NCBI RefSeq assembly: GCF_004801375.1
Contig: NZ_SSNZ01000001.1
Location: forward strand, 434,001 to 498,000
Source of the DNA: Flavobacterium supellecticarium
GTDB taxonomy: Bacteria > Bacteroidota > Bacteroidia > Flavobacteriales > Flavobacteriaceae
Direction: 5' to 3'
DNA length: 64,000 nt
The notes under the pieces were generated by a model. It was not told the DNA's origin and made no database searches. It was given only the letters and a program-made list of their open reading frames with translations. Numbering within the stretch: the first letter of the stretch is position 1; the number at the start of each line of letters is the position of its first letter. Below are positions 8,038 through 16,420 of the stretch, piece by piece. Both the position numbers and the translations under genes were made by a program.

Positions 8038-8198
8038 CTACTCGGTTTTAATTAAAGTGAGTTTCGTAATTTGGCATTTAATATAATATCCGCAGGGATT
8101 GATGCTTCCCTTCTACCAATCTCACAACATCAGTAAATCCATCCTTTCAATCGAATATTAATGTGAATATATAAAATTCACAAAATGTCTGTAGGCTT

Positions 8199-8690
8199 AT
8201 GCAAAAGACTATTGAAGGACTTTTTCTGGGTTATTTAGAAAAACACAAAGGCGTATTGTTTAAAGTCATTAAAACGTATGCAAGAACAAAGCAAGATCAA
8301 CAGGATCTTAAACAAGACATTATTTTCCAACTTTGGAAGTCGTATAAGAGCTTCCGGGGTGAAAGCCGATTTTCAACATGGATGTACAGTGTTGCAATTA
8401 ATACTGCAATAAAAAGCCTAGAAACAGAAAGAAAAAAGCCTAAGCTTATTTTTCCTGTCCTTATCCCAGAGATAGGTATTGACGATCCACATAATGAAAA
8501 GGAAATTAGGTCAATAAGATTTATAAAGGTCTTTAAAATGTTAAAACCTATTGAAAGAACATTATTAATTTGCTATTTACGAGGTATTCCACACGTAGAA
8601 ACAGCGAAGAAAATGGGGCTTTCAGAAGGGAATGTTAGAGTCAGGTTTATAAGAGTGAAAAACAAATTAAAAGTATTATTTAAACATTGA
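8199..8690 (+). CDS. ECF-type RNA polymerase sigma factor
   Basis: The 163-residue protein has sigma region 2 at about 15-75 (DLKQDIIFQLWKSYKSF followed by FSTWMYSVAINTAI) and region 4 at about 105-160 with a helix-turn-helix (HVETAKKMGLSEGNVRVRF). There is no region 3, as in ECF sigma factors. Unlike many Bacteroidota ECF genes it is not followed by a FecR-type or other recognisable anti-sigma gene; the next gene encodes a Lys-Pro repeat protein. The start at 8199 is supported by the near-full region 2. Its target promoters are unknown. Confidence 0.88.
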   Translation: MQKTIEGLFLGYLEKHKGVLFKVIKTYARTKQDQQDLKQDIIFQLWKSYKSFRGESRFSTWMYSVAINTAIKSLETERKKPKLIFPVLIPEIGIDDPHNEKEIRSIRFIKVFKMLKPIERTLLICYLRGIPHVETAKKMGLSEGNVRVRFIRVKNKLKVLFKH

Positions 8691-8819
8691 AAACTTAACC
8701 CCAAAATTCTTTAATAAGCTTTTGTAAACTAACGAAATCATTCAATAAAACGTCACCTAAATACAAGCACTGAACATTACTTATAAAATTTAATAGTAAA
8801 ACTCAATTAATCATTTAAA

Positions 8820-9284
8820 ATGCACATTATGACAAAAAAAACAGGAAAAAAAGGACAGGGTACTGCCGGAGGATGGCCTTCGACAACAGGCGAAAAATCA
8901 GGAAAAGGCAGAAGTAATCAGCCGCCTAAGCCGAAACCTGAGCCTAAGCCGAAACCTGAGTCGAAACCGAAACCTGAGTCGAAACCGAAACCTGAGTCGA
9001 AACCGAAACCTGAGTCGAAACCGAAACCTGAGTCGAAACCGAAACCTGAGTCGAAACCGAAACCTGAGCCGAAGCCGAAACCTGAGTCGAAACCGAAACC
9101 TGAGTCGAAACCGAAACCTGAGCCGAAGCCGAAACCTGAGCCTAAGCCGAAACCTGAGTCGAAACCGAAACCTGAGCCTAAGCCGAAACCTGAGCCGAAA
9201 CCGAAACCTGAGTCGAAACCGAAACCTGAGTCGAAACCGAAGCCGAAACCGAAACCATCAACTACTCCTAAGAAATCTAAATAG
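8820..9284 (+). CDS. Lys-Pro-Glu/Ser hexapeptide repeat protein with GGWPSTTG head
   Basis: The 154-residue product has a short Gly/Lys-rich head ([19 protein letters not shown] then [11 protein letters not shown]) and a tail of hexapeptides KPKPE(S/P). Met4 at 8829 is a possible alternative start. The head resembles very small Bacteroidota proteins that carry a GGWPS(T/K)TG...SGxGR motif and little else (from memory); here that head is extended by the repeat. No signal peptide or membrane helix is visible, and the protein would be strongly extended, polyproline-like and highly charged. It follows the ECF sigma gene by 129 bases on the same strand. Function is unknown. Confidence 0.7.
   Translation: MHIMTKKTGKKGQGTAGGWPSTTGEKSGKGRSNQPPKPKPEPKPKPESKPKPESKPKPESKPKPESKPKPESKPKPESKPKPEPKPKPESKPKPESKPKPEPKPKPEPKPKPESKPKPEPKPKPEPKPKPESKPKPESKPKPKPKPSTTPKKSK
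8931..9258 (+). repeat. 18-bp coding minisatellite ([12 protein letters not shown])
   Basis: About 18 tandem units of the form ccgaaacctgagtcgaaa, with variants ending gagccgaag or gagcctaag, all in frame. Near-identity of adjacent units implies recent slippage and copy-number change. The opposite strand is open too, but only as a by-product of the repeat. Confidence 0.9.
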
Positions 9285-9535
9285 AAAGCAAAAGTCGTGC
9301 AGTTTATAGATGTCACAATATCTAAGATATTTAGTTAAATATGATTTGAAAAATGATCTTAAAATAGATTCTCACATCGAGATAATGTGTATATTTGTTA
9401 TGAGTTATGTGGTATCATATTGAAACATAGTGAAATAAGAATCGTTACTAAATCGTTACCATACAATTTCTTTTTTAGGTATAACATATTGTTTTTCAGT
9501 TAAATACACTTAATTGTAATCTTTTAAAATAAAAA

Positions 9536-9931
9536 ATGGAAAATCGCGATACCTTTTTGATCGATCTCAGAGGCGAAGCCTTGGGAATGATCTCGGATCA
9601 ATCTTCATCCGAAGAAATTTTTCAAAACAAAATCCTGCGTCCGATCTTACGACTGCAAAACGAACTTTTCATTCAGGTTTTCCTGAATTATGCGGTAAAA
9701 CAGAAAAATGTTTTCTTTTCGCTCACACCCGAAAAAAAGATGGCCTATATCGAGAATGTTATCCAACGGGATATCAAATTCCGGAATTCATTAAAAGGAA
9801 TGATCATCGGCCTTTTTACAGTGGACGAATACCAGGAATACATTAAAAACTCCTCGAACTTAAACAAAAGAATGATGAATGTGCTGATCGAGCGCCTGAA
9901 AAGTCAGGTGCAATTATTGGAACTGGATTAA
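9536..9931 (+). CDS. Conserved Flavobacteriaceae protein of unknown function
   Basis: A 131-residue soluble, largely helical protein (FLIDLRGEALGMISDQSS, ILRPILRLQNELFIQVFLNYA, TPEKKMAYIENVIQRD, then SNLNKRMMNVLIERLKSQ). Proteins like this are widespread in Flavobacterium and, as I recall, sometimes carry the label glyoxalase; nothing resembling the metal-binding vicinal-oxygen-chelate fold is visible, so I do not use it. The gene is single, preceded by 250 AT-rich bases and followed by a clear terminator. Function unknown. Confidence 0.8.
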   Translation: MENRDTFLIDLRGEALGMISDQSSSEEIFQNKILRPILRLQNELFIQVFLNYAVKQKNVFFSLTPEKKMAYIENVIQRDIKFRNSLKGMIIGLFTVDEYQEYIKNSSNLNKRMMNVLIERLKSQVQLLELD

Positions 9932-9973
9932 CGTAAACAAACGAAAGCTTTTTGCTTTACATTAATAAATTAT

Positions 9974-10000
9974 AAGGACCGTCATAACACGGTCCTTTTT
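9974..10000 (+). terminator. Intrinsic terminator
   Basis: Arm aaggaccgt (9974-9982), loop cataac, arm acggtcctt (9989-9997), then a T-run on the plus strand. It ends the 9536-9931 gene and may serve the convergent minus-strand gene as well. Confidence 0.85.
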
Positions 10001-10016
10001 AGTTTTTTGAAAAGTT

Positions 10017-10676
10017 TTACTTTTCTTTATTAGAAAGACGCAAGCTCTCAAACTTGGCAATGAAATTTTCCCACGTCCAATCCGGGAATATTTTTGGCAT
10101 CTCAGTTTTAAAGGTTTCTGTTTCTACCGAACCAATACCTACTCCATTCATATAGTATAATAATACGACTTGCCAATCATAAAACACACGTGCTTCTATT
10201 GCCATTTGCGTATAACCATGATAATCTAAATCCAGATAATCTAATTCATAGTCGTCAACGCTTTTATAATACATAGACTTTTCGATACTATCCGGTCTAA
10301 TGATAAAACCACACCGACTTTCATTTGAGCAATAATCAAAAGGTTGAAAATATTGAAGGTCTTCTCCATGTACAGACAATATTTCTTCATCATAATATGC
10401 TTTCATATCAGCGAATAAATATTCCGTTTCTGCTAAATTCATCTTGCCTCCCAGACTTTTTTCTTTATTAGACCACCATTCTAATTCAAACCCATCACTT
10501 CTTTTTTCGTAGTACTCTTTGATTCCTTGATGAACAGCATCTAATTTATTTAAGCTTTCTAATTCGATTTCCATAGGAAGGTGATTCCATGTTTTAAAAT
10601 CTTTAATTTTCTTTTCTTTTTTTGCTTTTAATAATAAATCGTCTAAATAATCATCAAAAAAAAATGTATAGCCCAT
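10017..10676 (-). CDS. Uncharacterised acidic protein
   Basis: A 219-residue soluble acidic protein, rich in Tyr, Asp and Glu (MGYTFFFDDYLDDLLLKAKK at the start, DDYELDYLDLDYHGY near 145, WTWENFIAKFESLRL at the end). No signal peptide, membrane segment or enzyme motif is visible. The acidic, aromatic-rich make-up and lone position recall immunity or SUKH-like proteins found near polymorphic toxin genes, but that is only an impression. It is flanked by terminators on both sides and so is probably monocistronic. Confidence 0.65.
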   Translation of the reverse strand: MGYTFFFDDYLDDLLLKAKKEKKIKDFKTWNHLPMEIELESLNKLDAVHQGIKEYYEKRSDGFELEWWSNKEKSLGGKMNLAETEYLFADMKAYYDEEILSVHGEDLQYFQPFDYCSNESRCGFIIRPDSIEKSMYYKSVDDYELDYLDLDYHGYTQMAIEARVFYDWQVVLLYYMNGVGIGSVETETFKTEMPKIFPDWTWENFIAKFESLRLSNKEK

Positions 10677-10886
10677 ATTATTTTATTACTGTGGTTAATG
10701 TTACGTTACTCCTATTTTTTAATTTTTTAACAGCTTTTATATTCAAAAAATGAATTTTATTATCCAACGCCAAAGTATAAAATTTTTCTTATAGTTTAGA
10801 TTAAATTTTAAAGATGATTTAAAGGAAAAAAAGACAAACCGGATTGATACATTTAGGTATATAAATACCTGAATTAATGGAATAAA

Positions 10887-10912
10887 AAAAGGACAGTAAA
10901 AACTGTCCTTTT
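10887..10912 (-). terminator. Intrinsic terminator after the bestrophin gene
   Basis: Arms aaaaggacagt (10887-10897) and actgtcctttt (10902-10912) with an aaaa loop. On the minus strand the hairpin follows the stop of the 10916-11863 gene and is trailed by a T-run. Confidence 0.85.
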
Positions 10913-10915
10913 AAA

Positions 10916-11863
10916 TTACAACACGAAGTAAGTATCCTTAACCGGCTGTATTTGCGAGATATCGACGGATTTCGGCTCCTCTGACTCGAATTCGTTTCGG
11001 TACTCATAAACCATCTGCAAGAGGTTTTTTTCAATATTGCTGGAGATAAGATTCATTGGCGTATCCGTTGGTCGGTTTTCGAATGGATCCTGTAAATGGA
11101 TCGCCATCTTTTCGATTAAAAAGAAAGCCGCTCCAATGGTAGCTACTAATGGTATACGGAACCATCCCAGAAAATCGGTTAACCCAAATGGTAATAAGAT
11201 TATAAACAGACATAGCGTAAAACGAATGTATAAACTATAGGTCGTTGGGAAAATCGTATTTTTAATACGCTCACATTTCCCCATCGAATCACACAAACGC
11301 GTTAAGGTATTGTCAATTTCCACTTGTTGGTAAACATTAATTTTACCTTCTTCGTTTGCCTTACGCAATTCTTTTACGTGTAACATCAAAATGGCGTTCG
11401 GTACGTGCTTGTGTTTTTTAACAAAACGTAGCTCTTCTTCCGTTAACAACGACTGAATCAGTTTTATAGGATCTTTTCCTCGTAAAGACTGGCTTAAACT
11501 ATAACACCAGGCGGCCTGTCTTTTCGCAAAACGCTCTTTAAAATCGTTTGCCTGAGTTGAAAAATCCGGATCTTTATAAAATCCGATTACCTGTCGCAGT
11601 AACGAACGGGAATCGTTTACGATCGCGCCCCATACAATTCGGGCTTCCCACCATCTGTCGTATGCCTGATTCGATTTAAAGGCTAATAATAACGAGATAA
11701 TGGTACCGATAATAGACGGTATCGCAATTGGAATTTTGGTAGGAACAGCCAGGAACGTATGATGAAATACTTCAAAAGCAATACAATAAAGTAAGATCAG
11801 TGCTAACTCCAGCTTAATTTTTCCCAAAACATATTTAAGAGGTATTCTTTTTTTTAGTAGCAT
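10916..11863 (-). CDS. Bestrophin-family anion channel protein
   Basis: A 315-residue membrane protein of the bestrophin (UPF0187) family. Hydrophobic segments lie near 17-37 (LELALILLYCIAFEVF), 43-62 (IAIPSIIGTIISLLLAF) and 215-255 (FTLCLFIILLPFGLTDF then PLVATIGAAFFLIEKMA). The family signature SNQAYDRWWEAR follows the second segment, and QDPFENRPTD lies after the last helix as in other members. Bestrophins form pentameric chloride or other anion channels in the inner membrane; bacterial physiological roles are poorly known. The universal stress protein gene lies 25 bases upstream on the same strand, suggesting co-transcription and a role in envelope or ion stress. Confidence 0.9.
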   Translation of the reverse strand: MLLKKRIPLKYVLGKIKLELALILLYCIAFEVFHHTFLAVPTKIPIAIPSIIGTIISLLLAFKSNQAYDRWWEARIVWGAIVNDSRSLLRQVIGFYKDPDFSTQANDFKERFAKRQAAWCYSLSQSLRGKDPIKLIQSLLTEEELRFVKKHKHVPNAILMLHVKELRKANEEGKINVYQQVEIDNTLTRLCDSMGKCERIKNTIFPTTYSLYIRFTLCLFIILLPFGLTDFLGWFRIPLVATIGAAFFLIEKMAIHLQDPFENRPTDTPMNLISSNIEKNLLQMVYEYRNEFESEEPKSVDISQIQPVKDTYFVL

Positions 11864-11888
11864 ATTTTTTATTTTTTCAGATTAATAA

Positions 11889-12614
11889 TCAGACGGTTTC
11901 CTCATGCAAGGAAAGTATCGGTAGGCCCAGATTTTGATGAATTGGTGGCACCAGATTCTTTTTCAACCGTGTTTTTTCCGGTTTTCGGGTTTCTACCAAT
12001 AAATCGATATTGTTTTTGGAGATGGTTTCCGATAAAAACGGTGTGATTTCTTCCGGACGTTCTTCAAATACCGATGCCTGACTTACGATTTTAAAAGTAA
12101 ATCGTTCGCTTACAATTCGTTGTAATTCCTGTACTCCTATTCCATTGGCAGCACGTTCCAGATACAAGGCGTTATTAAAATGATGCTCTTCCGAATGTTG
12201 TCCCAGATGTAAAATCGGACTTTTACAATTCCCCAGTAATTTTAAAAAATGACGTTGGAATGTATTCGTTTCCGATCGGTAGCGTTGTGATAGGATAACC
12301 AATCCGATTTCAAGATGGTTTAACAGATTTTTTAATAAAGGAGCCGAAATACCAAACTGATGGCGTACGGTTAATGTACAATTGGCCGTTTCTTTAACAA
12401 TAGCACGGCATTCGTCTACAAGTGCATATTGTGCTTCCGTCATTTCGGGAGACATACTGCGAAGTGCCGACAAAGGCGAAAACAAAGTGTCCGGTAAATC
12501 GCTGATCGTTACTAAAACGATAGTACAATTTTTAGTTTCAGCGTGTTTTACAGCCGTTTTTACTGCGTAAAGTGTATCGGCTTCAAATGCGGTTGGAATA
12601 AGTATGTTATGCAT
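11889..12614 (-). CDS. Universal stress protein (UspA) family
   Basis: A 241-residue protein starting MHNILIPTAFEADTLYAVKTA, the typical first strand and helix of the UspA alpha/beta fold. The first domain covers ~1-145, with a GNCKSPILHLG segment near 128-138 where the nucleotide loop would lie; the second half is a more divergent copy, as in tandem Usp proteins. The usual G-2x-G-9x-G(S/T) ATP loop is not clear, so it may be a non-ATP-binding type. It is paired with the bestrophin gene downstream. Cytoplasmic stress-response role inferred. Confidence 0.75.
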   Translation of the reverse strand: MHNILIPTAFEADTLYAVKTAVKHAETKNCTIVLVTISDLPDTLFSPLSALRSMSPEMTEAQYALVDECRAIVKETANCTLTVRHQFGISAPLLKNLLNHLEIGLVILSQRYRSETNTFQRHFLKLLGNCKSPILHLGQHSEEHHFNNALYLERAANGIGVQELQRIVSERFTFKIVSQASVFEERPEEITPFLSETISKNNIDLLVETRKPEKTRLKKNLVPPIHQNLGLPILSLHEETV

Positions 12615-12726
12615 CGGTGTAATTGTTTATGATTTATATCAGCAAAACAACTACACCGGGATGAGAAGGGAATTAAATTAAAATTAGAATATTCTAAAAA
12701 TTGACATTAGAAATTTTAATGTTGGC

Positions 12727-14085
12727 TTAATGCTTAAAAATAATGGTTACTATAGTACCTTTATCGGCTTCCGATTGTATGGATAATTCACCGTTATGCA
12801 TACGGATAATCTTCATAGCCAGTGGAAGTCCGAGCCCATAACCCACATAACGGGATGCTTTTTTACCGCGGAAAAACGGTTCGTATAAATACGGAATATC
12901 TTCCGGTGGGATTCCGATTCCGATATCTGAGATTACAATTTTTAATTGTTCTTTATTAGCGGTAAGATTCACAAATACCTCTTCATTATCGGAATATTTG
13001 ACACCGTTGGTGATGATATTTCCAATAGCAAGTTCTAAAAGCGGTTTATTACAGGGTAAAACCAATAAGGAATCTTCTTCCGGAATATCACTCATATTGA
13101 TACTAACGCGGTTACCTGGATAAATTTTGTCGAGATCGCTTTTGACATCCAATAGCAAATCATCAATACGAACAATATCCTGAACCTGTTTTTTACCGTC
13201 GTATCCCGTTTGCGTTAGTTTTAACAAACTCTCGGTCAGGTTACTCAAACGGGATGCCTGTTTATGAATATTATTTAAAGTTGTAGTGTATTCCTCAGTA
13301 TCCCGGTCTTTTAACAGTGTTACCTCGGCTTCGGCCATAATGGTAGCAATTGGTGTTTTGAGTTCGTGCGAGGCATTATTGATAAAATTGGCCTGGATTT
13401 CGAAAGAGGTTTCCAAACGATCCAGCATATCGTTAAACGTCTTCGTCAGATCGGCAATTTCATCCGAATCGTTTACTTCCGGTAAGCGGTTATGTAAATT
13501 AGAGGCGCTGATCCGTTTTACCTCACTGGTGATACGCGACACCGGATTGATGACCCGCAAAGCCAGAAAACGGCCAAAAAAATACGCCAGGATGATAAAT
13601 CCCAAACCACACAACAACAAAATACGGGTAATAAAAAGCGTACTATCGCTACCGCGCAAATCTTTTGCAGAAATGATTACCATATAATTGGTGCCGGCTT
13701 CATTAAAAACCTGACCGTAATAATAAACACCGTCTTCTTCTATCCATCCGGAATGATTTTTCATAACCGAGGTATAAAACTCCGGTGGCAAATGCAATTC
13801 GGTATTGTATTCGAACGAACTGGCGCTGTTTATTTTTAAGACATATTCCCTTTCCTCTTTAAGTTCTTCCATTCCATTGTTTTTGAGCTCCTGATAGTAT
13901 TTTGCTTTTACAGGATCCTGCTGATAATGGATGGATGCAACAATTTTGGCCCGGTCTTCCAGTCGCTTTCTAAAATAATACTGGTTGTTTTGACGAAACA
14001 GGACAAACACAACCGTACATAACAAAAGAGTGCTAAATCCGGACAGTGCAATATAGGTAACGGTTATTTTCTTTTTGATCTGCAT
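12727..14085 (-). CDS. Sensor histidine kinase
   Basis: The 452-residue inner-membrane kinase has two membrane segments (about 10-30 and 152-171) flanking a ~120-residue periplasmic sensor region, a HAMP domain (about 172-225), a HisKA domain with the phosphorylated His240 (NNASHELKTPIA) and an HATPase domain (N box GNIITNGVKYS, G1 DIGIGIP, G2 GYGLGLPLA). Its ATG follows the response-regulator stop by one base on the minus strand, so the pair is one operon. The layout (OmpR-type regulator first, then kinase) is like CusRS-type metal and envelope sensors, but the signal is not evident. Confidence 0.92.
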   Translation of the reverse strand: MQIKKKITVTYIALSGFSTLLLCTVVFVLFRQNNQYYFRKRLEDRAKIVASIHYQQDPVKAKYYQELKNNGMEELKEEREYVLKINSASSFEYNTELHLPPEFYTSVMKNHSGWIEEDGVYYYGQVFNEAGTNYMVIISAKDLRGSDSTLFITRILLLCGLGFIILAYFFGRFLALRVINPVSRITSEVKRISASNLHNRLPEVNDSDEIADLTKTFNDMLDRLETSFEIQANFINNASHELKTPIATIMAEAEVTLLKDRDTEEYTTTLNNIHKQASRLSNLTESLLKLTQTGYDGKKQVQDIVRIDDLLLDVKSDLDKIYPGNRVSINMSDIPEEDSLLVLPCNKPLLELAIGNIITNGVKYSDNEEVFVNLTANKEQLKIVISDIGIGIPPEDIPYLYEPFFRGKKASRYVGYGLGLPLAMKIIRMHNGELSIQSEADKGTIVTIIFKH

Positions 14086-14086
14086 A

Positions 14087-14761
14087 TTATTCCTTTATAA
14101 CATACCCCAATCCTTTTATGGTATGGATTAATTTGTGTTCGTATGGATGATCAATCTTTTTTCGCAAATAATTGATATAAACATCCACCACATTGGTATT
14201 CATATCAAAATTGATATTCCAGACATTATCGAGAATTTTAGCTCGGGAAAGGATTATCCCGGAATTTTTGGCCAGATAATACAGGAGGTTAAACTCTTTT
14301 GCTGTAAGCACAATTGTTTCCCCGTTTCGTTTTACCATTTTGGTACGAACATCAATCTCAAGATCGTCGATAGTTATTTTTTCAGCCGGTTTCTGATCTT
14401 GTCCAGCTCTTCGGGCCAACGCATTCAACCGGGCTTCGAGTTCTGAAAACTGAAATGGTTTCGTCAGATAATCGTCGGCACCGGCATTTAATCCGTGAAC
14501 AATATTATCGCTACTACTAAGCGCTGTAAGCATAAGTATCGGAACAAAATTTCCGGCAGCGCGTAAACGGCGGCAAATTTCAATTCCGTTAATATCGGGT
14601 AGCATCACATCCAATACGATTACATCGAATTGGGTATACTGAATCATTTCCAGGGCTGTTGTTCCGTCTAATGCTGCACTTACGTCGTGGTTTTTTTCGG
14701 AAAGTCCTTTCCGTAAAGCCGAAAGCAGATTGGGCTCGTCTTCAACGATTAATAATTTCAT
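14087..14761 (-). CDS. OmpR/PhoB-family response regulator
   Basis: The 224-residue protein has a receiver domain (1-120) with acidic pocket EDE near 7-9, phospho-acceptor Asp51 (IVLDVMLPD), Thr in MLTALSS and Lys in YLTKPF. It is followed by an OmpR-type winged helix (about 128-222; LTAKEFNLLYYLAKN, VDVYINYLRKKID, IHTIKGLGYVIKE). It is the first gene of the operon with the kinase at 12727-14085. The regulon is unknown; neighbouring stress and envelope genes are candidates. Confidence 0.92.
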   Translation of the reverse strand: MKLLIVEDEPNLLSALRKGLSEKNHDVSAALDGTTALEMIQYTQFDVIVLDVMLPDINGIEICRRLRAAGNFVPILMLTALSSSDNIVHGLNAGADDYLTKPFQFSELEARLNALARRAGQDQKPAEKITIDDLEIDVRTKMVKRNGETIVLTAKEFNLLYYLAKNSGIILSRAKILDNVWNINFDMNTNVVDVYINYLRKKIDHPYEHKLIHTIKGLGYVIKE

Positions 14762-14842
14762 AGTACGGGAGCGTTTTCACAAAAATAGAAATTAAAATCA
14801 TAAGGATTCGTTAAACCCGATTCTCTTTTATTAAAAAAGAAA

Positions 14843-14881
14843 GAGTCTTTATCTTAAAGTGTTAATTTAGAATAAAGACTC
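14843..14881 (-). terminator. Terminator-like hairpin
   Basis: Arms gagtctttat (14843-14852) and ataaagactc (14872-14881) with a 19-base loop, followed on the minus strand by T-rich sequence; it lies 28 bases past the stop of the META lipoprotein gene. Confidence 0.6.
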
Positions 14882-14908
14882 AATTTATTTATTAATAATT
14901 AATTACGA

Positions 14909-15670
14909 TTAATCTACTTTTTTAAATACCAATTTTAAGCCATCGGGATTTGACAGATATAACCTGTTATTTTTTATTTCGTAAGCCGTACTACTTTCGA
15001 GGGCTTTTACAAATTTAGCTTCGTTTGCCATTTTATCACAAGCCATTCGGGTGAGGCCGACATTAGTAAAGCGTAACAATTCCTGTTCTGAAAATAATTT
15101 TCCAAACATACGATTACATCCGGCAACTCCGCCAAAGGTCGCTTCCTTAGCTTTAATTTCCATAGAAGGCCGTTTGTTAAAATCGGAATCTTCTATTTTT
15201 TTACCTTCCATTTCTTCCAAAACCCAAATATCGTGTAATCGGTAATCTACAATATAATTGCCGCAACCGCTAAGGTCTTTAAATGCTGCTTCACCAGCTT
15301 TTTTTAAAGCAACCGTTACGGAATAATCGTGATCCATATCCGACATGCCGTCGGAGCATTTTCCGTAGGCAATCGTAATTTTTATTTCGCCAGCTTTCGA
15401 TTTGCTTTGGTAGGTTTTGATATTCGCGTCCATTACACGAACCGGTTTTGTCGCTGGAAACAGGGTTCCTTCGGGATCTTCCGGTGTGGTATATTTAATC
15501 GTATTGTTGCTTATTTCCACACCCCAAAAAGGTTCCGTTCCGATGGCTTTAAAATAAACCCGATCGGGATTGGCAGAAACCGTTTCCTTTGCTGTCGTGT
15601 TTTCCTTGTTTTTTGTACTGTTACAGGCGCATACCAAAGCAAGTAGCATTAGAATTCCTATTTTTTTCAT
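14909..15670 (-). CDS. META-domain lipoprotein (HslJ-like)
   Basis: The 253-residue product has a lipoprotein signal peptide with lipobox LVCAC, lipidated Cys at about 16. Residues ~38-145 form a domain with FKAIGTEPFWGVEI, a start seen in small periplasmic proteins fused to META domains. Residues ~150-250 are a META domain (WVLEEMEGKKI, FGGVAGCNRMFG, GLTRMACD, LYLSNPDGLKLVF). META/HslJ proteins are linked in other bacteria to envelope stress and novobiocin resistance; the activity is not known. It stands alone between the two-component operon and the DUF2461 gene. Confidence 0.85.
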   Translation of the reverse strand: MKKIGILMLLALVCACNSTKNKENTTAKETVSANPDRVYFKAIGTEPFWGVEISNNTIKYTTPEDPEGTLFPATKPVRVMDANIKTYQSKSKAGEIKITIAYGKCSDGMSDMDHDYSVTVALKKAGEAAFKDLSGCGNYIVDYRLHDIWVLEEMEGKKIEDSDFNKRPSMEIKAKEATFGGVAGCNRMFGKLFSEQELLRFTNVGLTRMACDKMANEAKFVKALESSTAYEIKNNRLYLSNPDGLKLVFKKVD

Positions 15671-15717
15671 ATTCTATATTTTTATACGGATCAATACGAT
15701 GCAGAAATCATACCAGA

Positions 15718-16383
15718 TTAATACAAAGGTTCACCGTTTAAGTTGGTGGACAAGACTTCGCTCATATAATCAAAAAACGGACGCATGGCCTGAAAGCTAG
15801 CTAGGACTTCTTTTTTAAAGTCGGGGCTTGTTACCTCTTTATCGGTAAAACTTCTGGAAAGTAGGTATTGTTTTTTGCGGATCAGATCAATGGCTGGATG
15901 TGTTTTGTCAAATCCTTTTGGCGCGGTTTTAAGCTCCTCACCTTCCAGAGTTCCGAAAAAGGCTTTAAAAGTCGGATCCGAAATAATACTTCGTATCTCT
16001 TCATCATCCATTTCAAACTCCTTGCGGATTCGGTTTAAGTCTTCCGCATTCGGATCCCAAAAACCACCGCCTACAAAACTGGCGCCCGGTTCGATATGCA
16101 GATAATAGCCGCCACGTAACAAGGGTTTGGTACGGGTAAAGCCTACGCTAAAATGATTTTTATAAGGCGATTTATCTTTCGAAAAACGAACGTCGCGGTA
16201 GATTCTGAAAACCTGCATTTTTTCGAGGCTATCCTGTTTTCCCAGTTCGTCATAGATCTCCTGAAAAAATGCTTTTGCCTTTTTTTCGTGTTGTTGAAAT
16301 TCTTTTTTATGTTCGGTAAACCATTCCCGATTGTTGTTTTTTTGTAAGGCTATAAGAATATCGAGTTCCGCTTTCGTGATCAT
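15718..16383 (-). CDS. DUF2461 family protein
   Basis: I start at the ATG at 16383 (MITKAELDILIALQKNNNR); the longer frame to 16461 would run into the end of hisIE. The 221-residue protein has the DUF2461 features: NREWFTEHKKEFQ near the N-terminus, FRIYRDVRFSKDKSPYKNHF in the middle, GGYYLHIEPGASFVGGGFW and a C-terminal region on FDKTHPAIDLIRKKQY. The family's biochemical role is unknown. It lies 37 bases past hisIE in the same direction and may be read through from the his operon, without evident link to histidine synthesis. Confidence 0.85.
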   Translation of the reverse strand: MITKAELDILIALQKNNNREWFTEHKKEFQQHEKKAKAFFQEIYDELGKQDSLEKMQVFRIYRDVRFSKDKSPYKNHFSVGFTRTKPLLRGGYYLHIEPGASFVGGGFWDPNAEDLNRIRKEFEMDDEEIRSIISDPTFKAFFGTLEGEELKTAPKGFDKTHPAIDLIRKKQYLLSRSFTDKEVTSPDFKKEVLASFQAMRPFFDYMSEVLSTNLNGEPLY

Positions 16384-16420
16384 TTTTTCTTTTAAAAGTA
16401 CGCTTTTTTTGATTGTCGGT

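Larger units (their letters stand above)
7739..8198. other. Gene-poor stretch after the PRTRC operon
   Basis: These 460 bases contain a perfect 12-bp hairpin (7797-7829) and a 28-codon open frame with a good ribosome site (7951-8037). The remainder is AT-rich with no supported gene, and probably marks decay or a junction at the end of the PRTRC block. Confidence 0.5.

Noticed and set aside
8931..9258. Possible CRISPR array
   Set aside because: Units are contiguous 18-bp coding repeats without unique spacers, and no cas genes are near.
8918..9316. 132-codon open frame on the minus strand (FGSGFGFD repeats)
   Set aside because: It is the mirror of the in-frame 18-bp repeat of the 8820-9284 gene; no start context and no independent support.
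9536..9931. Glyoxalase annotation
   Set aside because: No metal-binding or vicinal-oxygen-chelate pattern is visible in the 131-residue sequence.
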